The notes: a model not told the origin generated them from the letters alone. Positions 1-13,722 are shown, numbered from the stretch's first letter. The stretch is DNA of 64,000 nt from Toxonevra muliebris (GCA_963691655.1 OY829326.1:54429776-54493775), one strand, 5' to 3'. Program-made: numbers and translations.

Positions 1-1720
1 CAAGAAAAAGAAGGCGATGCAACAAAAAAAAAAATAAAAAAGCAGAAACAAAAAATACTGCACAACAAAGTGCAAATAAAAGACACAACACATTTACTTA
101 TCGCGCCTCTTTAAACATTACAACAACAAACAACAGCAACAAAAAAGTAACAAACAGCAGCAATGACAACACCAGCAGCAGCAAGAACAACACCAACAAC
201 GATATCACATGCAAAATGCTTTTCTTATATTTCTTTCTTTCACAAGTTTTCAAAGTTTATCTAGAAACAAAAAAAAAAACAAACATAAGCAAATGTTTTG
301 CACATGCTGCTGCTGTTGAGGTTGCTACTGCTGCTGTTGCTACTGCAACAATTTCAATTTGACCAACTTGTGCGCTTTTACAAATTCTAATGATCCAATT
401 CCCACGAGCAAAAGCCGACTAGCTATGCACATGCAGAAACACACACATACATGCATACATACTCATGCACTAGTCACAAAAAGTTGAAAGAGGGGCGATA
501 TATAGTGTTTGGCGAAAAGGCGCTGCAGCCAACACATACATACACTCACACACACACGTACAAATCCATAGAGTCAGGCCAACATGAGATTTGCTGCTTA
601 ACAACTTTCAACTAAAAAGTTAATAGTCTACAATGTGGCGAGACATTTTTAAATTCCAAATAGAAAAGCAAAGCATGCACCATCATGCATCATGCTGCAG
701 CCAGCAAACACACATTCACACACACATAAACACCTAGAGCATGATGAATTTTCTTAGTTTTGGCTTTACCTTACAGTAGAAACAGCAGCGGGTGATTTTT
801 ATTTAATTTTTTTTCTTTTTTTGGAGGAATTACTTTTTTTTTTTTTTTGGGCGATATTTTTTGCAATTTTGCTGCTGCTGTTGATGTAGCAAGTGAATCA
901 TTTTTGGTGGTTTTGGGTCAAATGGAAAACCAAAATAATGTGTTGATGATAATGATGACAATGGCGCTTTTGTTGTTGTTGAGGCAGTTGGTTGCTATTG
1001 CTAGCTGTTTCGTTGAAATAAATTTGGTTTTTTCATGGTTTTTTTATTATTTGTTTGGTTGGGAATATTTGTAATTTTATAATATATTTTTTTCACTTTC
1101 ATTGAAATCTCAATTTTGAAATTAGGATAAGTAATATTATTTTGGATGTTGTAAAATTATTTAAATAAAAAAAAAAAAATTAATATACCACGATTTTAAA
1201 TCGAACTAAAAAGTATAAAATAATTTAATTTATTTATATAGCCCCACATAGAAAATCCTGAAAATCTGTGATTTGGAATTTTTATGGAAATATGAAAATA
1301 CTTGTAAAATTTTTAACGAAAAAATAAAAAACGTGGGTTACAAGTTAATAGTAAGGAGAAGACCCATTAGAGAAATTTTTGCCTCACATATTACTTACAG
1401 TGATATGACTCCTCTGACCTTGAAATGCAGGTAGGAAACAGAAATGCACGGAAACTTTTTGCTCGTTTGCTGCAAACCACTAAACCTAACCTTGTAGCGG
1501 AAACACTTTTGTTCATTTTACTGTTGTTTTTTAAAATTAAATTGAATCATTTTTTTATTATTGAAGCAATATTTCAGGACGCTCTATATTCATATCAATG
1601 ACCATTCTTGAAATTATTTAGAAATATGAACCAATTTCATATTTATTATAAATATAGAATTTGTTACAGCGCCACCTATCGTATTTTAAGATAGCTAGGC
1701 AGGGTCATAAGATATTTCAT
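1..1720. other. No gene seen; CAA/CAG-rich and poly(T) low-complexity DNA
   Basis: Positions 120-200 are CAA/CAG-rich and 303-350 carry CTG/TTG triplet runs, with short CA runs near 430-560 and 705-735. The open frame at 847-1074 lies in T-rich, TTG-rich sequence and looks fortuitous. No splice-bounded coding exon, RNA gene or transposon terminus was recognised. Confidence 0.6.
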
Positions 1721-1721
1721 A

Positions 1722-2185
1722 AAGTAGTAGAAATTATAGTAGAATAAGGAATGGAAAAAGTAGTAGAAAATAGTAGTAGAAGAGGTAGTAGGAAAAATAA
1801 TAGAAAATAGTATTACAAATTGTTGTAAAGAAGTAGAAAAAAGGTAGCAGAAAAAGTAGTAGAAAAATAGTTACACACAGTAGTAAAAATAAATAGTAAA
1901 AATGGAGTAGAAAGAGTGGTAGGAATAATAGTAAAAAATAGTAGTAGAAAAAACTGTAAAAAAGTAGTAAAAAATAGTAGTGAAAAATAGTAGAAAGTAG
2001 TAGGAGAAAATAAGAAAAAATGTATGAAAAAAAAAGTAGTAAATGTATTAAAAAAGTAGTAGAAAAAAAGTACCAAAATAGTAGTAGAAAATATTTTTTG
2101 AAAAAGTAGTAAAAAATAACAAAAATTTGCAGAAAAATATAAATTTAAAAGTTATAGAAAATAGTTGCAGAAATAGTAGAAGAAA
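1722..2185. repeat. Degenerate AGTAGTAGAAAA minisatellite
   Basis: For about 460 bp the plus strand is almost purely purine plus T, built from imperfect AGTAGTAG blocks separated by A-runs, with an apparent spacing of 10-14 bp. The minus-strand open frame at 1813-2076 is a by-product of this repeat: its translation is a monotonous F/L/S/T string with no domain. The array is degenerate, so it is probably old. Confidence 0.8.
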
Positions 2186-2234
2186 ATAAAAAGGAGCATG
2201 GTCCCACTAATTCAACAAACTGAATGAATCTAAA

Positions 2235-2490
2235 TTTTAATACCGTACCATAAATGGCTCCTATGATATAATGGAAATTCAGGTTATATGGAAGGTGCCA
2301 CACCGCCTTTGTCAATCCCACCCATAATTTTGTTGTACCATGCCATTGTCAATTCTCGTTATTGTACCAAATTTCTGTAGCGTGCTATAAATGATTCTTA
2401 AGATATACCCAAAAAACTATTAAGATTGTATGGTAGGTGCCATGCCCACTTTACTAAAAGCCATTATGAATAGCTATGAACCATCCTCCT
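2235..2490. repeat. Diverged tandem duplication, about 150-bp unit
   Basis: Two consecutive segments share landmarks: a CATAAATGGCTCCTATGATATA-like block followed by TATGGAAGGTGCCACACCGCC near 2249-2310, then CTATAAATGATTCTTAAGATAT followed by TATGGTAGGTGCCATGCCCA near 2386-2450. The GGTGCCAYRCCC core is a motif I have seen repeated in fly intergenic DNA, but I cannot name a family. Confidence 0.5.
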
Positions 2491-5400
2491 CTCTAAGAAA
2501 ATATATTTTGGAAATATGACTTCAGTCGGCCTAGTCGGCCTATATATAAAGATGATTTGCTTCTTACACTCACGTTCTAGGTTGAACTGGGCTCAGAGCC
2601 GTATGGAAAGAGTCTCCGCTTGAAAGATACTAGCAAAGTTTCCCATAGGCTCCGAGTGTTTGGTCTTGTGACCATACACCACTCCTTCATTGTCCATTGT
2701 CTGTTCTCGAGCCGCCGGTGTATTATCTTTGTGTGTGTTCTTTATAAAAAGTGTATAACGTCTTGATGTCCCATTCACTTTTATTACTTAGTACAACTTT
2801 AAAGGATTTCACGAAGTTGTATTTCTTGATTATGTCGTCTCTTGGCAAATTAGTTCGGGGTAGGTTAACAAAGATACTTACTCTGTTGCAAAAACTGTGC
2901 AAATTACCATCAAAAATTGCCATACAATTTTTGTAAATTCAGTAATTTTATTAATTTATTGTATATAAATATTTCAAGTGTCATACTTTTCTCTATATTA
3001 AATTAATATATTAAACTTAACCCTGACCTTGTCGAATGATAACAGAAACAAAACAAAAAAAAAAACAAAAACATTATAAAAAGTAACAAAACTATTATAA
3101 AATGAAAAAAAAATAGGTATAAATACAAATTTGTAATGCTTGTTTAAAGAAAGCTTCATTTTTGTTATGCCTATATATAAGCACATATACACACACATAC
3201 ATGCATGTATAGCTAAGAAATAGTAAAGAAAATATAAATACTGAAAAATAACAATAACAAACTGCTACTGTATTTTAGCTTTAATAAATACGGGTAGTAA
3301 CTAGAGTAGTTACTTTTGATCAGCGAATTGGAACCGCCTGCCACATATGCGAACAGACACACACTCACACGCATACGAGTACATACATTTGTAGAAATAA
3401 ATGTGTGCAAATTGTCTTATGAAATTTGAACTTGAAATTTTTTTTTTTTTTAACAAATTAAATTGAAAGCGAAATTAAACGTTTTCATACGCTTTTCAAG
3501 CATAAATTCAGCTAGAGGTTGGCGTTTTTTGTTTGCTTTTTTTTCTTTTATTTGCAATGTTTTTTCTTTTTTTTTTTAGCAACTCTTTAATCTAAATGTA
3601 CTAATTTGAAAATAATGCGCTCAATCATTTTCTCATTTCGGTGTTTTTTTTTATTAAATTTTTTTTTTTATTTAATTTGAATTATGTTGATCTTTGTATA
3701 AAAATCTACAAAAATTACTATAACTATATACTACATTTACTACCATGAAAAAAAAAAACAAGAGTACATTATTGTTGTTGTGTGCTGGAAATGTATAATT
3801 TTAGCAAAGTACTTATTTACTTTATTTTGGCAAGTAAGCAAGTAAATAAAAAAAAATCACTATAATTACCAACCAAAATACAAAAAAAGAAATAGAAAAA
3901 GTTCAAGCAATTGCATAATTTTTGCTTCAAGAAGTAGAGTTGAGAAAGAAACTAAGCAACAACAACAATAAAAACAAAAAATTACTGCCGGTTTTTTTTT
4001 CTTCTATTCGACTAAAACATTAGTTTTTTTTTTGGCTATGATTTAATTTTTTTTTTTGTATTTTTTTGGGATTTATGCTCTGTTAGCTGCTGAATTAAGT
4101 GGAAGTGACTTTTGTTGTTGTTACTGTTGCTATTGCTTCTTTAAAAGCTGAAGAAGTTTTTAGTAATACGTTTTCACTATCAATGCACAAAATGGTACTT
4201 AAATAATAGAAGTTTAATAGTTTTTGATGTTTTTCTTCATTTTTTTTTGTTTTTTTGTTTTTAGTTTTGAACTATTAAAGCACTCATGTGTAAGATTTTT
4301 GTCAAGGTTAAAGTTAAAGTTAGCAGTTTTGTAGCCGTAGTTGTTGCTGCTCATTGTTTTTTTTTTTTTCTTTTCGCAAATTTATAAGCTGCGTTTGTTC
4401 TGCTTTACTGCTGTTGCTGCTCTTCATACATACAAAAAAAAAAACAAAAAAAACTACAATTGTAATTTTTTTTTTTAAGTAATTGTAGTGTATTTTTTAT
4501 TGTTTTTTTTTTTTTTTTTGTTTTGCTGACTGCATAGAGGATGTAATGACATGATAAAGCATAATAGTTGTAGAAGAGGATGTTGTTGATTGTTTGCATT
4601 TTTGGTATTAAATAATAGCAGTTTTCTATATTCTTCAAATGGGATGCACTTTACGCAACAGATTGTCTAGAAAAACTACAAAGATTTAAAAATTACACTA
4701 TGCGAACAAATTCGAGTTGTTGTTTTCGTCATAAGATTTGTTTACTAATTATATGAGATTTAGTTGTACTGAACACTCTTGTTTTCACAACTTTTCTGGG
4801 TTAATAATTTAAGGAATTTTTTTTTTGTTCTGAAGTTTTTCGTCCTTGGATACAGGTATTTTCCATGCCCATGACTTGGATTGAACCGGCACACATTGCA
4901 CACAGGACAAAAATCAAAAAAATTTATGTCTCCGATCATTACAATTTTGATGCCATTTTAAAGGTAATAGAATGAATAACGATCCCAAAATATTTTTTAC
5001 AGCGGTTGTGTTTTGAATTTAAGAAGCAAATATTGAAATAAGAAATTGAAATTTTTATGACTCTTACAAAAAAAATGCTTAAAAATCAGGTATCATTGAC
5101 AGGGCTTTCATTTTTTTTTATTAAAAGAAAAATAATATTACCTACTTCACAATAAATAATTTTTTTTTTTTTTAACTGATTTTTTTTTTTAGGAATTTTT
5201 TTAAATTAATATTTTTTCAGAGAAAAACTTAAAAAATCGTCAACTTCAGTAAAGAATATAAAGCATTAGGCCGCCAAAAGGCTGTGGTCTCGTGCCTTTT
5301 TTTGTTAATAGCAATCTTTACTTACTTAAATGGTGGAAAAAAATTGGCCAACTTCGTTCAACCTTAGGAGAAAGTCAATATTTACTAATACTCTTAAATA

Positions 5401-5520
5401 CAAAAAAAAATAAAAAAATTGTAAGAAATTTATTAAACTAATATTTCAACTTTTCAAAGCAATTTTTTTCGTACCATAATTGTCATGGCTTGGTCATCAA
5501 AACATTCTAAGGCATACATT
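2491..5520. other. No gene seen; AT-rich intergenic or intronic DNA
   Basis: The stretch has many poly(T)/poly(A) tracts of 8-20 bases and a CCTAGTCGGCC near-duplicate at about 2525-2545. Overlapping small frames on both strands around 2593-2936 have no recognisable domain. Nothing here supports a gene or a named repeat. Confidence 0.55.
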
Positions 5521-5524
5521 TTAA

Positions 5525-5735
5525 CCTATTAGTGACAAAACTCAAGTAAATATGTTGGCAATAAATTGAATTTAAATTTCTCCGAGTTTTAGGAGTCTCC
5601 TAATATTGACAAATGTCCATGTTTGGTATACAAATTACATATGTTGGCGTACAAAATATTTGAATTGGTAAAAAAAGTTCTTGAAGTTATAAGAAAAAAA
5701 CACAAGTTTTAGAAGGAAGAGGCGTGACTAGAGGG
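5525..5735. mobile_element. Small TTAA-flanked MITE (piggyBac-like)
   Basis: A 211-bp segment lies between two TTAA tetranucleotides (5521-5524 and 5736-5739). Its ends form an imperfect inverted repeat: CCTATTAGTGAC at the left and, read in reverse complement, CCCTCTAGTCAC at the right (8 of 12). TTAA target duplication with CCY-starting termini is the hallmark of the piggyBac superfamily. There is no coding capacity. Similar ends occur at 23278-23366 and 40958-41046, which supports a family. Confidence 0.5.
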
Positions 5736-5947
5736 TTAAATGATGGTTTTAAGGAATTTCTATTCTATTAATTTTGGCATTCGCGAACATGAACACCCTT
5801 GGTTTTAATTAGTTCACGTTATCGAGAACCCACTGCATTTTTGAAACAGTTGCTTTTGGCTGTTATGTCAATATTTAAATTTGTGTTAGTATTTTGCAAA
5901 GCAGACTGTTTTATAAAAATATACTTAATTAGAAAATCTTTTTTATT

Positions 5948-7237
5948 ATATATGACAATCGTAAAGTGACGCACACATTTCAGCAGTTATTTTCAAAAGG
6001 ACGTACTTCCATTAAGTACAATTAAGTGTTAACATTGCTGAATATATAAGCATTCATTTGAACCCCACCTCATTCAATATAACCTCCTTTAGCCTGCACA
6101 CATGCCTTCAATCGATCCGGAAATCGTAGGACTGTTCGCCGCAGGACTTCCTGATCAATTTCAAACCAGGCTTTCTCTAATGAATTTGTCAGCGACTCCA
6201 GACTGTGGTGTTAAGATGCACAAGCCTTACTCTCTAAAATACTCCAAATAGAGTAGTCCATTGGATTCAAGTCTGGGGAGTATGGTGGCCATTCTTGAGA
6301 TGTTATGAATCCAGAAAAATTGTCTTTTATCCACGTTTGCGTTAATTTTGCCATGTGGGAAGGTGCAGAATCTTGCTGGAAAGTCCAGTTTTCATTTCCA
6401 AATGTATCTTGGGCCCAGGGAAGAACATGTTAATTTAAAATGCTCCGATAAACAACCTGGTCAATTTTAACACCCTCTTCAACGAATATTAGAGGGGTTC
6501 TGGCATTAGCGGAAACTCCAGCCCATACCATAACGGAAGCTGGCTTTTGAACTCGGCCAACAGTCCTATTTTGTTGCGATGATGATGTTAGCCACATTCG
6601 GTCATTTTGCGCATTGAAATGTTGTTCAACCGTGAAAATTTTTTCATCTGTAAACAAGATATTTTCAACATTTTTTAACACGGAGGAGCGTAGCAACGCC
6701 TTGCATCTTTGCAGTCGCAAATCTTTCTTTTTTTGTGTCAGATCTTGAGCTTTTCGGAGCTTGTACGGCTTAAGATTAAGCTTTGATTTTGCAATGATTC
6801 GCACTGTTTCATGGTTTACTCCCACTTCCTTAGCTATTTTTCTCATTGAGCGCCTTGGATTTCGCTTGATTCGTTTACGAATTTTTTCTATTAAACCAGT
6901 AGTGGCAACTGTTGAAAATTTTCCCCGGTCTCTATCTCCAAAACCCCCAGTTTCATTATATCGAATAATAGCTCGGTCTACCGTACGACTTGACAAATTT
7001 AAAGCCTTTGCAATTTGACGGCTACTATAATTTGCCAAATAAAATTTCATAATTTCACGACGAACATTTTCCTTGTCCATTTTTATGTAAATTTCAAAAT
7101 GTAATAACAAAATAATTTAAATGAAATTAAAAGCAAAGCCAATGATAAATGAATTTGCTTTTTAAATTAAAGTAACGGTAAATGGCAAAGCTTGCTGCAG
7201 AGTATTAAACTTGCGTCACCTTACAATTGTCACCCTG
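5948..7237 (-). mobile_element. Tc1/mariner-superfamily transposon, DD37D (maT-like)
   Basis: An element of about 1.29 kb with a transposase on the minus strand. The right terminus in reverse complement begins CAGGGTGACAATTGTAAGG next to a TA (7238-7239). The left terminus shares TGACAATCGTAAAGTGACGCA (5953-5973), but its outermost bases are altered (ATATA instead of CAGGG). Size, TA target and terminal repeats fit the maT clade of IS630/Tc1/mariner elements. The encoded protein is broken, so this copy cannot supply its own transposase. Confidence 0.85.
6070..7080 (-). pseudogene. maT-like transposase, two in-frame nonsense codons
   Basis: The frame starts at the ATG giving MDKENVRREI and runs 336 codons to a TGA at 6070-6072, the usual length for the clade. 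Two TAA codons (6430-6432 and 6211-6213) interrupt it, with no frameshift. An N-terminal helix-turn-helix (SSRQIAKALNLSSRTVDRAI) is followed by the DDE domain: first aspartate in LFTDEKIF, second in FQQDSAPSH, third in SPDLNPMDY. There are 37 residues between the last two aspartates, which defines DD37D. The protein would cut and paste the element at TA sites. An earlier in-frame ATG ten codons upstream (7110) is less likely to be the start. Confidence 0.88.
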
Positions 7238-7239
7238 TA

Positions 7240-10200
7240 TATCTATGATAAAAGTAGGGACATTTTAAGAAGGTGAGTTAGCGTTGTATTTTAAATAGTG
7301 TTCTATCCCAAACCGAAAGAAATGATGGAGCATAGGTTCTTAATTGGCAATATTTAAAAATAGTTGCACTGATATTTTGATTTAATTTATTTTAATTTCG
7401 AAGCTTCTGCAAATAAAAATTTGTTGAAAACCGAAATCGATACCAAAAAACCGATTTTAGAATCAGCATACTATAACCCTTCAGCAAATGGTATTTTTAA
7501 TTTTTAGTTAGGCGCGTCCAAAGTCAAGCAATAATTTATATAGTATCTTAAAAGGTAAAAAAATTGGATAAGAACCGGTTTTATGAAAAAGGGTAACCGG
7601 TACCAAAAAAACGATTCTATTTTTGAAATCATTATGCCATAATCCTTTAGGAAATTAAGTTCCATCAAATTCAAATAATTCCTTCTATTTTTGTCCAACT
7701 TTTATATGGGGACGGAGCACTGTGCGGCAGATAAAAAAATTGAGACTTGCTGGACTATAAGTTTATTTTACAAAAATGGTCTACACAACATGCCCTTTCA
7801 GGATTAGAGGGTGGCTATTTTGTTGCAAAATTGCTGTTGGTCTGTGTAATTTTTATATTCAATAAAAAAAAAGTCAAGCAACAACTAGTATTCTTATTAA
7901 AAAAAAAATTATAATCATAGAATAATTGTCAAAAAAATTTTTTGATATCGCTTAAATAGATTACAGTCCCTGAGGAAAATATGTATTGTTGAGTAATTGC
8001 ATATAAGTGGTTCATTTAATGAATTAAATGGTAGTATTTATAAGATTTTTCAAAAAGAGCATGAGTGCAATTCTTATAATTTTTCAATGTTATACGTAGT
8101 ATAAATACCAATGTTCAGGTACATTTTCCCCCTCCAAATTAATTTAATTAATTACGCAATTTTAGTTTCACTGATATAAATATCCAAAAATTCTATCTGC
8201 ATACAAATCACCACACTCCTTCATTATCTTCCATACAACAAAAAATACTTTACATCAAATAATAATTCTTTTCTTTTGTATTTAGCTTAATAGAACCTGT
8301 TTGTCAATAATATTTTTACTTGCATATAAACCTACATTGCTCCAAGTAACTAAAAGTAACTCTGCTGCTAATTTCGCTCATTAATCATCAGGCAAATGCA
8401 CACAAAAATCGTTCGCTCAAAAACTGATTACACATGACCAACCCACAAAAATCGCTCAAAACCAAAAACTTAAATAAAGTTAAGGAAATACAACATTAAC
8501 ATACATACAAATGTAAGTAAAAGCAAAAAACCAGGAATGCTTTGCTTACAATATTCATTTATGCTCCTTTTTGGGTAATAAATCTGCAAACAAATGAAGT
8601 TGTTTACAGTGAAGCATGTATGCCAAAACTAAGAACTAAAAAAAAAAATAAAAAGAAAACAAGGAAGATGGCAGTAGAGTGAGTTTTCAAACTCACAACT
8701 CAATTTCATCCAAACTAAATAAAGTGAAGACGAAAAAATGCTCTAAAAAATAAAAAAAAAAATATATAAAAAAAACTTAAACGCAAGCTTATAATGAAAG
8801 AACAAATGCGATTATTCATTACAATTCATATACACGAACAGAGCACACTAGAGGCTCTTCTAAGGCAGCACCCCAAAATACAAAAAAAAAAAAATATAAC
8901 AAATATATGAAAACGTTGTAAAGAAGCCTGCACCAAAAATACATTTCAAAAATTGTTTCTTTTTTTTTTCAAAAGAACTTCTTCAAGTTAGAGTTATTCA
9001 TATTCATTCAAGTCAGTCAGTTAAGCAGTCAGTCAGTCAGTCGAGCTGAGTTAAGTTGAGTTAGAGCGTCGAAGCCAAAAGCCACAACAATCGTCAGGCA
9101 ATCATTGATCTTTTGGCACTCTAATACACTCACACACACACACACACATACACATATGTATTCATATATATATATATATGTATACCAGTGTAAACACCCT
9201 CCAATGCATCACACATAACTGAAGTGAAGCTTAAAACTAGAAAGGAAATAGATAGTAGTAGAATTGCTTGCTTGCTATTCCTTCAACTTCACGTTTTTGA
9301 TGAATTTCTTCATAGTTGAATATGAGAAAATTGTATGTCTGACGATTATAAATAGTGCAAATGCGTGCAGCTCAACTCATGGTGCATCATCATCATTAGT
9401 TTTTGGCCAAACAAAATAGACTCATCAAAAAAAAGAAGAAAAATAAAAATAAAAAAAATACCCAGAAAATTGTAAGCAAATCTTTTTTTTTTCTTTTTTT
9501 TTTTCTCTAGTTATAACTAAGTACTCATATATTTTATGACTAGTTTAGTATTAATATTTTTTATATTTTTTAATGTTTAGTTTCTTTTTTAAAAATTTTG
9601 TTGCACATGCTTACAATATCATACACGCACAAATACTCACACACACACATTTATATGCTTTTATTTATGTATGTGTGCACCGTTATACATATTGCTTTGA
9701 CACGCTGCAATTATCACAAATGTTTGTAGATTTGTGATTTCCAAATATTTTTATTTTTTCTTCTGAATTTTTTTTTAGTATTTTTTCTTTCAACTAAATC
9801 GTTTTAAATAAATTTGAAGTGAATGTGTGTGCGTTTGTGTATAGATAAAATAGATAAATTGCTAAACATTAATATGCAAGTGGTTTGTAATTGGTGCGTT
9901 TGCAAATAAAATGGGTAAAAAAAAGATTATGAGGTTTAATTGGATTGTGTCAGTGATGGAAATATGGAAAAAAGAGCGCAAAGTTAAAAGAGAAAGAAAA
10001 AGAGGAGAATAGTTGTATTATGGTATAATTCATTATCGATATATATATATATATTTTTTTTTTGCATGATGTATATATGAGCTTATGGCCAATTCCATAA
10101 ATCCTGATTTTTATTATTATTTTGAAACTGAAAACTCAAAATATTAATTAAAACAGGTACTAGTTAGGAACCAAGTGAATATTGAAACCAGCGATTCATT

Positions 10201-10489
10201 TGCTACAAGAAATCTTTGCAATTTCATGAGAAGCTAAGTGAATAAGTGAAAATAGTAACATTATAAAAGTTTCTAAAGACAATCAGGCTGCCTGCATTAA
10301 AGAAGTAACAAAAAATCTGTAAATTGTTCAATAAACAGAAAGAGAAATTGCCCAGGTGAAACTTAGTTGTAAACCTTATTGGTCCGGAACGAATCGCCAG
10401 GTAAAACTAATAACTAGGCTAGGCTGAGAAAGAGATTGAAAACCAAACTAAAAACAAGAATAAATAATTTTCCAAATATTAATCCGAAC
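7240..10489. other. No gene seen; AT-rich DNA with an old tandem duplication
   Basis: Segments near 7437-7530 and 7590-7680 are diverged copies (ACCAAAAAACCGATT...ATAACCCTTCAGCAAAT against ACCAAAAAAACGATT...ATAATCCTTTAGGAAAT). A TCAG-repeat stretch lies at 9011-9060 and a CA run followed by a TA run at 9122-9182. Another TA run is at 10039-10056. No coding exon or RNA gene was recognised. Confidence 0.5.
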
Positions 10490-13190
10490 AAAACCGTCCG
10501 ACAAAAATTCTGATAAAAAATCGGACGAAAAGTCAAACCAAGTTCAGATCAAAACATTCCCAAAAGTCGGACCATTGTTCAGACAGAAGACTCAAACCGA
10601 AGTCAGACCCAAATTCAGACTAAAGTCAGAATAAAACTCAAATGAATATGTAGACCAAATCTCTGAACAAAATTCAAACTAAATATGATACAAATCCCTA
10701 ACTGAAAAGCAACAGAATTTATCAGAATTTTAGACAAAAAATAATAGAAAAATTCTGACAAAAAAAAGACCAAATATGAGGCTAAAATTCAAAACAAATT
10801 TAGACCAAATTTCGGTCCAAAAATCAAACCAAAACCCAAACTATAAAGCAATTAAATTTAAACCAAACTCGGATTAGAAATCTAATCAAAATTCAGACCT
10901 AACTCAAGTCAAAATTCAGAGTCAAATTCAGATCAAATGGCAGACTAAAACTAAATTAAAATAAATAAAATTCACACCAAAACTGATACTAAAAGACATA
11001 TAAATTTAAACCTTATTTAAATAAAACAATTAGATAAAAAAGGATTTATTTATGACCAAAATTCAGACTTACATTCAGATTATATGTCAGACTAAAACTC
11101 AAACTAAAATATATACAAAATCTTTAACCAAAATTCAAACCAAAAACAGACAAAAAGGTAACAAAATTTAAACCAAACTCATATATAAAATCAGATCATA
11201 ATCTAGATCTAATTCTAACCAAAAATCAAACTCCAACTCAGATAAAATGTGAGGCTAAAACTCAAGCGAAAATGCAAACATAATTTTAGGCCAAAACTCA
11301 AACCGAAAGTTTTTAGTCGGCAACAAAGTTTAGACTACATTCAGGTAAAAAATCAGATCTAAATCTAGACTTATTTCATACCAAAATTCGAGCTTAAATT
11401 CAGATCAAATAGGAGACTAAAACTCACACAAAATTCAAACAAAAACTGAAACTGAAAGGCAACAAAATTTAGACAAAATTCAAAAACAAATCAGATCAAA
11501 ATCCAAACCGAAATTCAGACTAAAATTCTGATCAAATGGGAGGCAAAAATTTAAACAAAACTCAAACCAAAAACAGACTTAAAGGTAAAAAAAATTTAGA
11601 ACAAATCCATATAATAAATCAGATTACATTCAAGACTTAATCCAGACAAAAATTTAGACTCAAAGTCGGATCAATTGGAAGATTAAAACTCAGACAAAAT
11701 TCAAACTAAAAGGCAAAAAAAAAATATAAACCAAATTCAAATAAAAAATCAGATCAAAAATCAAGCCTGACTCAGACCAAGATTAAGATTAAAATTTAAA
11801 TCAAATGAGAGACCAAAACTTAGATAGAATTCAAATCAAAACTCAAGCATAAATGCAACAAAGTTTAGACTAAACTCAATTAAGAGATGAGATCAAAATT
11901 CCGACTCAATTTCAGATCAAATATCAGAATAAAATTCAAACTAAATTGCAAACAAAATCTTTGGCCAAAACTTAAACCAAAAACAGACTTAAAGCCAAAT
12001 AAAAATTAGACGTAATTCATACTAAAATCAGATCTCAATTCAAACTTAATTCAGGCTCAAATTCTGATCAAATGGGAGACTTAAATTCAGAAAAAAACCA
12101 GAACTGAAACCAAAAGGAAACAAAATTTAGACCAAATTCAAAAAAAAGTAAAAATTTAGACGTAATTCTGACCAAAATTCAGAGTAAAATTCAGATTCAA
12201 TGTCATCAGAACTCAAACCAAAATGTAAACATAATCTTAGGCCACAATGCAGGCAAAACTCAAACCAAAAATAGACTGAATTCAACAAAATTTAGACCAA
12301 ATTTACACAAAAAATTAAATCAAAATCCAGACCAAAATTCAGATCAAATGGAAGACTAAAACTCAAGCAAAACTTAAATCAAAAGCGAACTAAATGTCCA
12401 CAAAATTTTAACCAAATTCAGGAAAAAAATCAGATCAAAATTTTGACCTAATTCAGGCCAAAATTCAGATTTAAATTCAGTTCAAATGTCAGACAAAAAC
12501 TCAAACCAAAATGCAAATAAAATCTGACGCCGAAATTCAAACTAAAAGGCAACAATATTTTGACCAAATTCAGATAAGAAATCAAAATTCAAATCAAAAC
12601 TCATACTAAAAGGAAAATATGATCGAAATTTAGATTTAGTTAAGACCAAAACTCAGACCAATATTCTGGGTGAAATTTAGATCAAATTTCAGACTAAAAC
12701 TCAAACCAAAATCCAAACGGAGTCTCATGTCAAAATTCAGAATTCATTCAAAAATCAAAATCAGATCGAAATCGGATCGAAACTCAGACCAAATTCAGTC
12801 AAAAGTTTAGATCAAAACCCAGATTTAAGTTTAGAAAAAAAAGTCAGACTAAAACTCTAAAAAGCAGACTCAATTTTAGACCAAAACTCAGAATAAAAGG
12901 GGACAAAATTTAAATTTAATTCAGACTAAAACTCAGGCCAAAATTTAGATATAAATTCAAATCAAATGTCAGACTAAAGCTTAAGCCAAAAAGCAGACTA
13001 AATCTGCGAACAAAATTCAGACCGAAACTCAAAAAAAAAAAACTCAAACTAAGGGGCGACAAAATTTCGGATTAGAAAAAATCAGATCTCAATTCCGACC
13101 AAAATTCAGACAAAGATTCAAACCGGAAAAGGAAAAATTCAGACAAATATTTCAACCAAAACGGGAGGAGGAGTTTACAAAAACTAGGAA
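10490..13190. repeat. 12-bp satellite array with higher-order repeat, array 1
   Basis: About 2.7 kb is composed of degenerate 12-bp units close to AAATTCAGACCA, AAACTCAAACCA or AAATTCAGATCA. The plus strand is strongly A- and C-rich and G-poor. A landmark unit, AAGGCAACAAAATTTAGACC followed by an AATCAGATCAAAA block, recurs near 10703, 10846, 10992, 11153, 11318, 11454, 11579, 11709, 11853, 11988, 12113, 12274, 12388, 12543, 12897 and 13053. Most spacings are 115-165 bp, so the 12-mers are organised in a higher-order unit of about 11 monomers. No gene lies inside. Confidence 0.85.
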
Positions 13191-13200
13191 AATAAAACGA

Positions 13201-13342
13201 GTTCGTTTCTTAAGTCTTTTGAATTTCTACGATATTCCTGCAAGATAATTTACTTCGTATTAAATGTGTTCGTTGGTTATATTAATGGTAATAATTTATT
13301 ATGTCCGAACAAACTAGTTCGTTTTCTAAATCTTTTGAATTC
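13201..13342 (+). repeat. Two copies of a dispersed ~26-bp motif
   Basis: GTTCGTTTCTTAAGTCTTTT at 13201 and GTTCGTTTTCTAAATCTTTT at 13317 both continue with GAATT. Related copies occur at 18661, 18797, 29440 and 50311. The two copies here are direct repeats 116 bp apart, immediately downstream of the 12-bp satellite. Confidence 0.6.
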
Positions 13343-13633
13343 ATTTTATAGAATTTTCTTTTCTATTAGATTTTCATTATATAAAAACTATTTGTTTTTT
13401 GTTTTATTTTCTCGTATTTATAGCAATTTCTAATTGCATGTTAATTGCCAACAATAAATTCACCAGCAACTAATTGAGTTATCATCCTTAACATGTGCAT
13501 AAAATTCCAACATGTCCAACACTTCGACGATGAGCATAGGTTTTTGCTTTCTGTTGCGGTTGTTGTTGGTTTGTTTTCATGCCATTGCAAAGTTTTATTA
13601 TTAATGTTGTTGGTAGTGTTTGTCTGCAACGTA

Positions 13634-13722
13634 TATATATATATATGTATATATATATATACATATTTTACGCATGCGTATATATACGCACAATATACTC
13701 AAAAACACACACACACACAGTA
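13634..13722. repeat. TA and CA microsatellites
   Basis: Alternating TA runs with a few G/C interruptions occupy 13634-13662, and a (CA)n run lies at about 13706-13720. Small frames through this stretch (YIYIYMYI-type peptides) are repeat artefacts. Confidence 0.8.

Noticed and set aside
847..1074. 75-codon open frame
   Set aside because: T- and TTG-rich low-complexity sequence; translation is a hydrophobic M/L/V string with no domain or splice context.
1813..2076. 87-codon minus frame
   Set aside because: Direct translation of the AGTAGTAGAAAA minisatellite.
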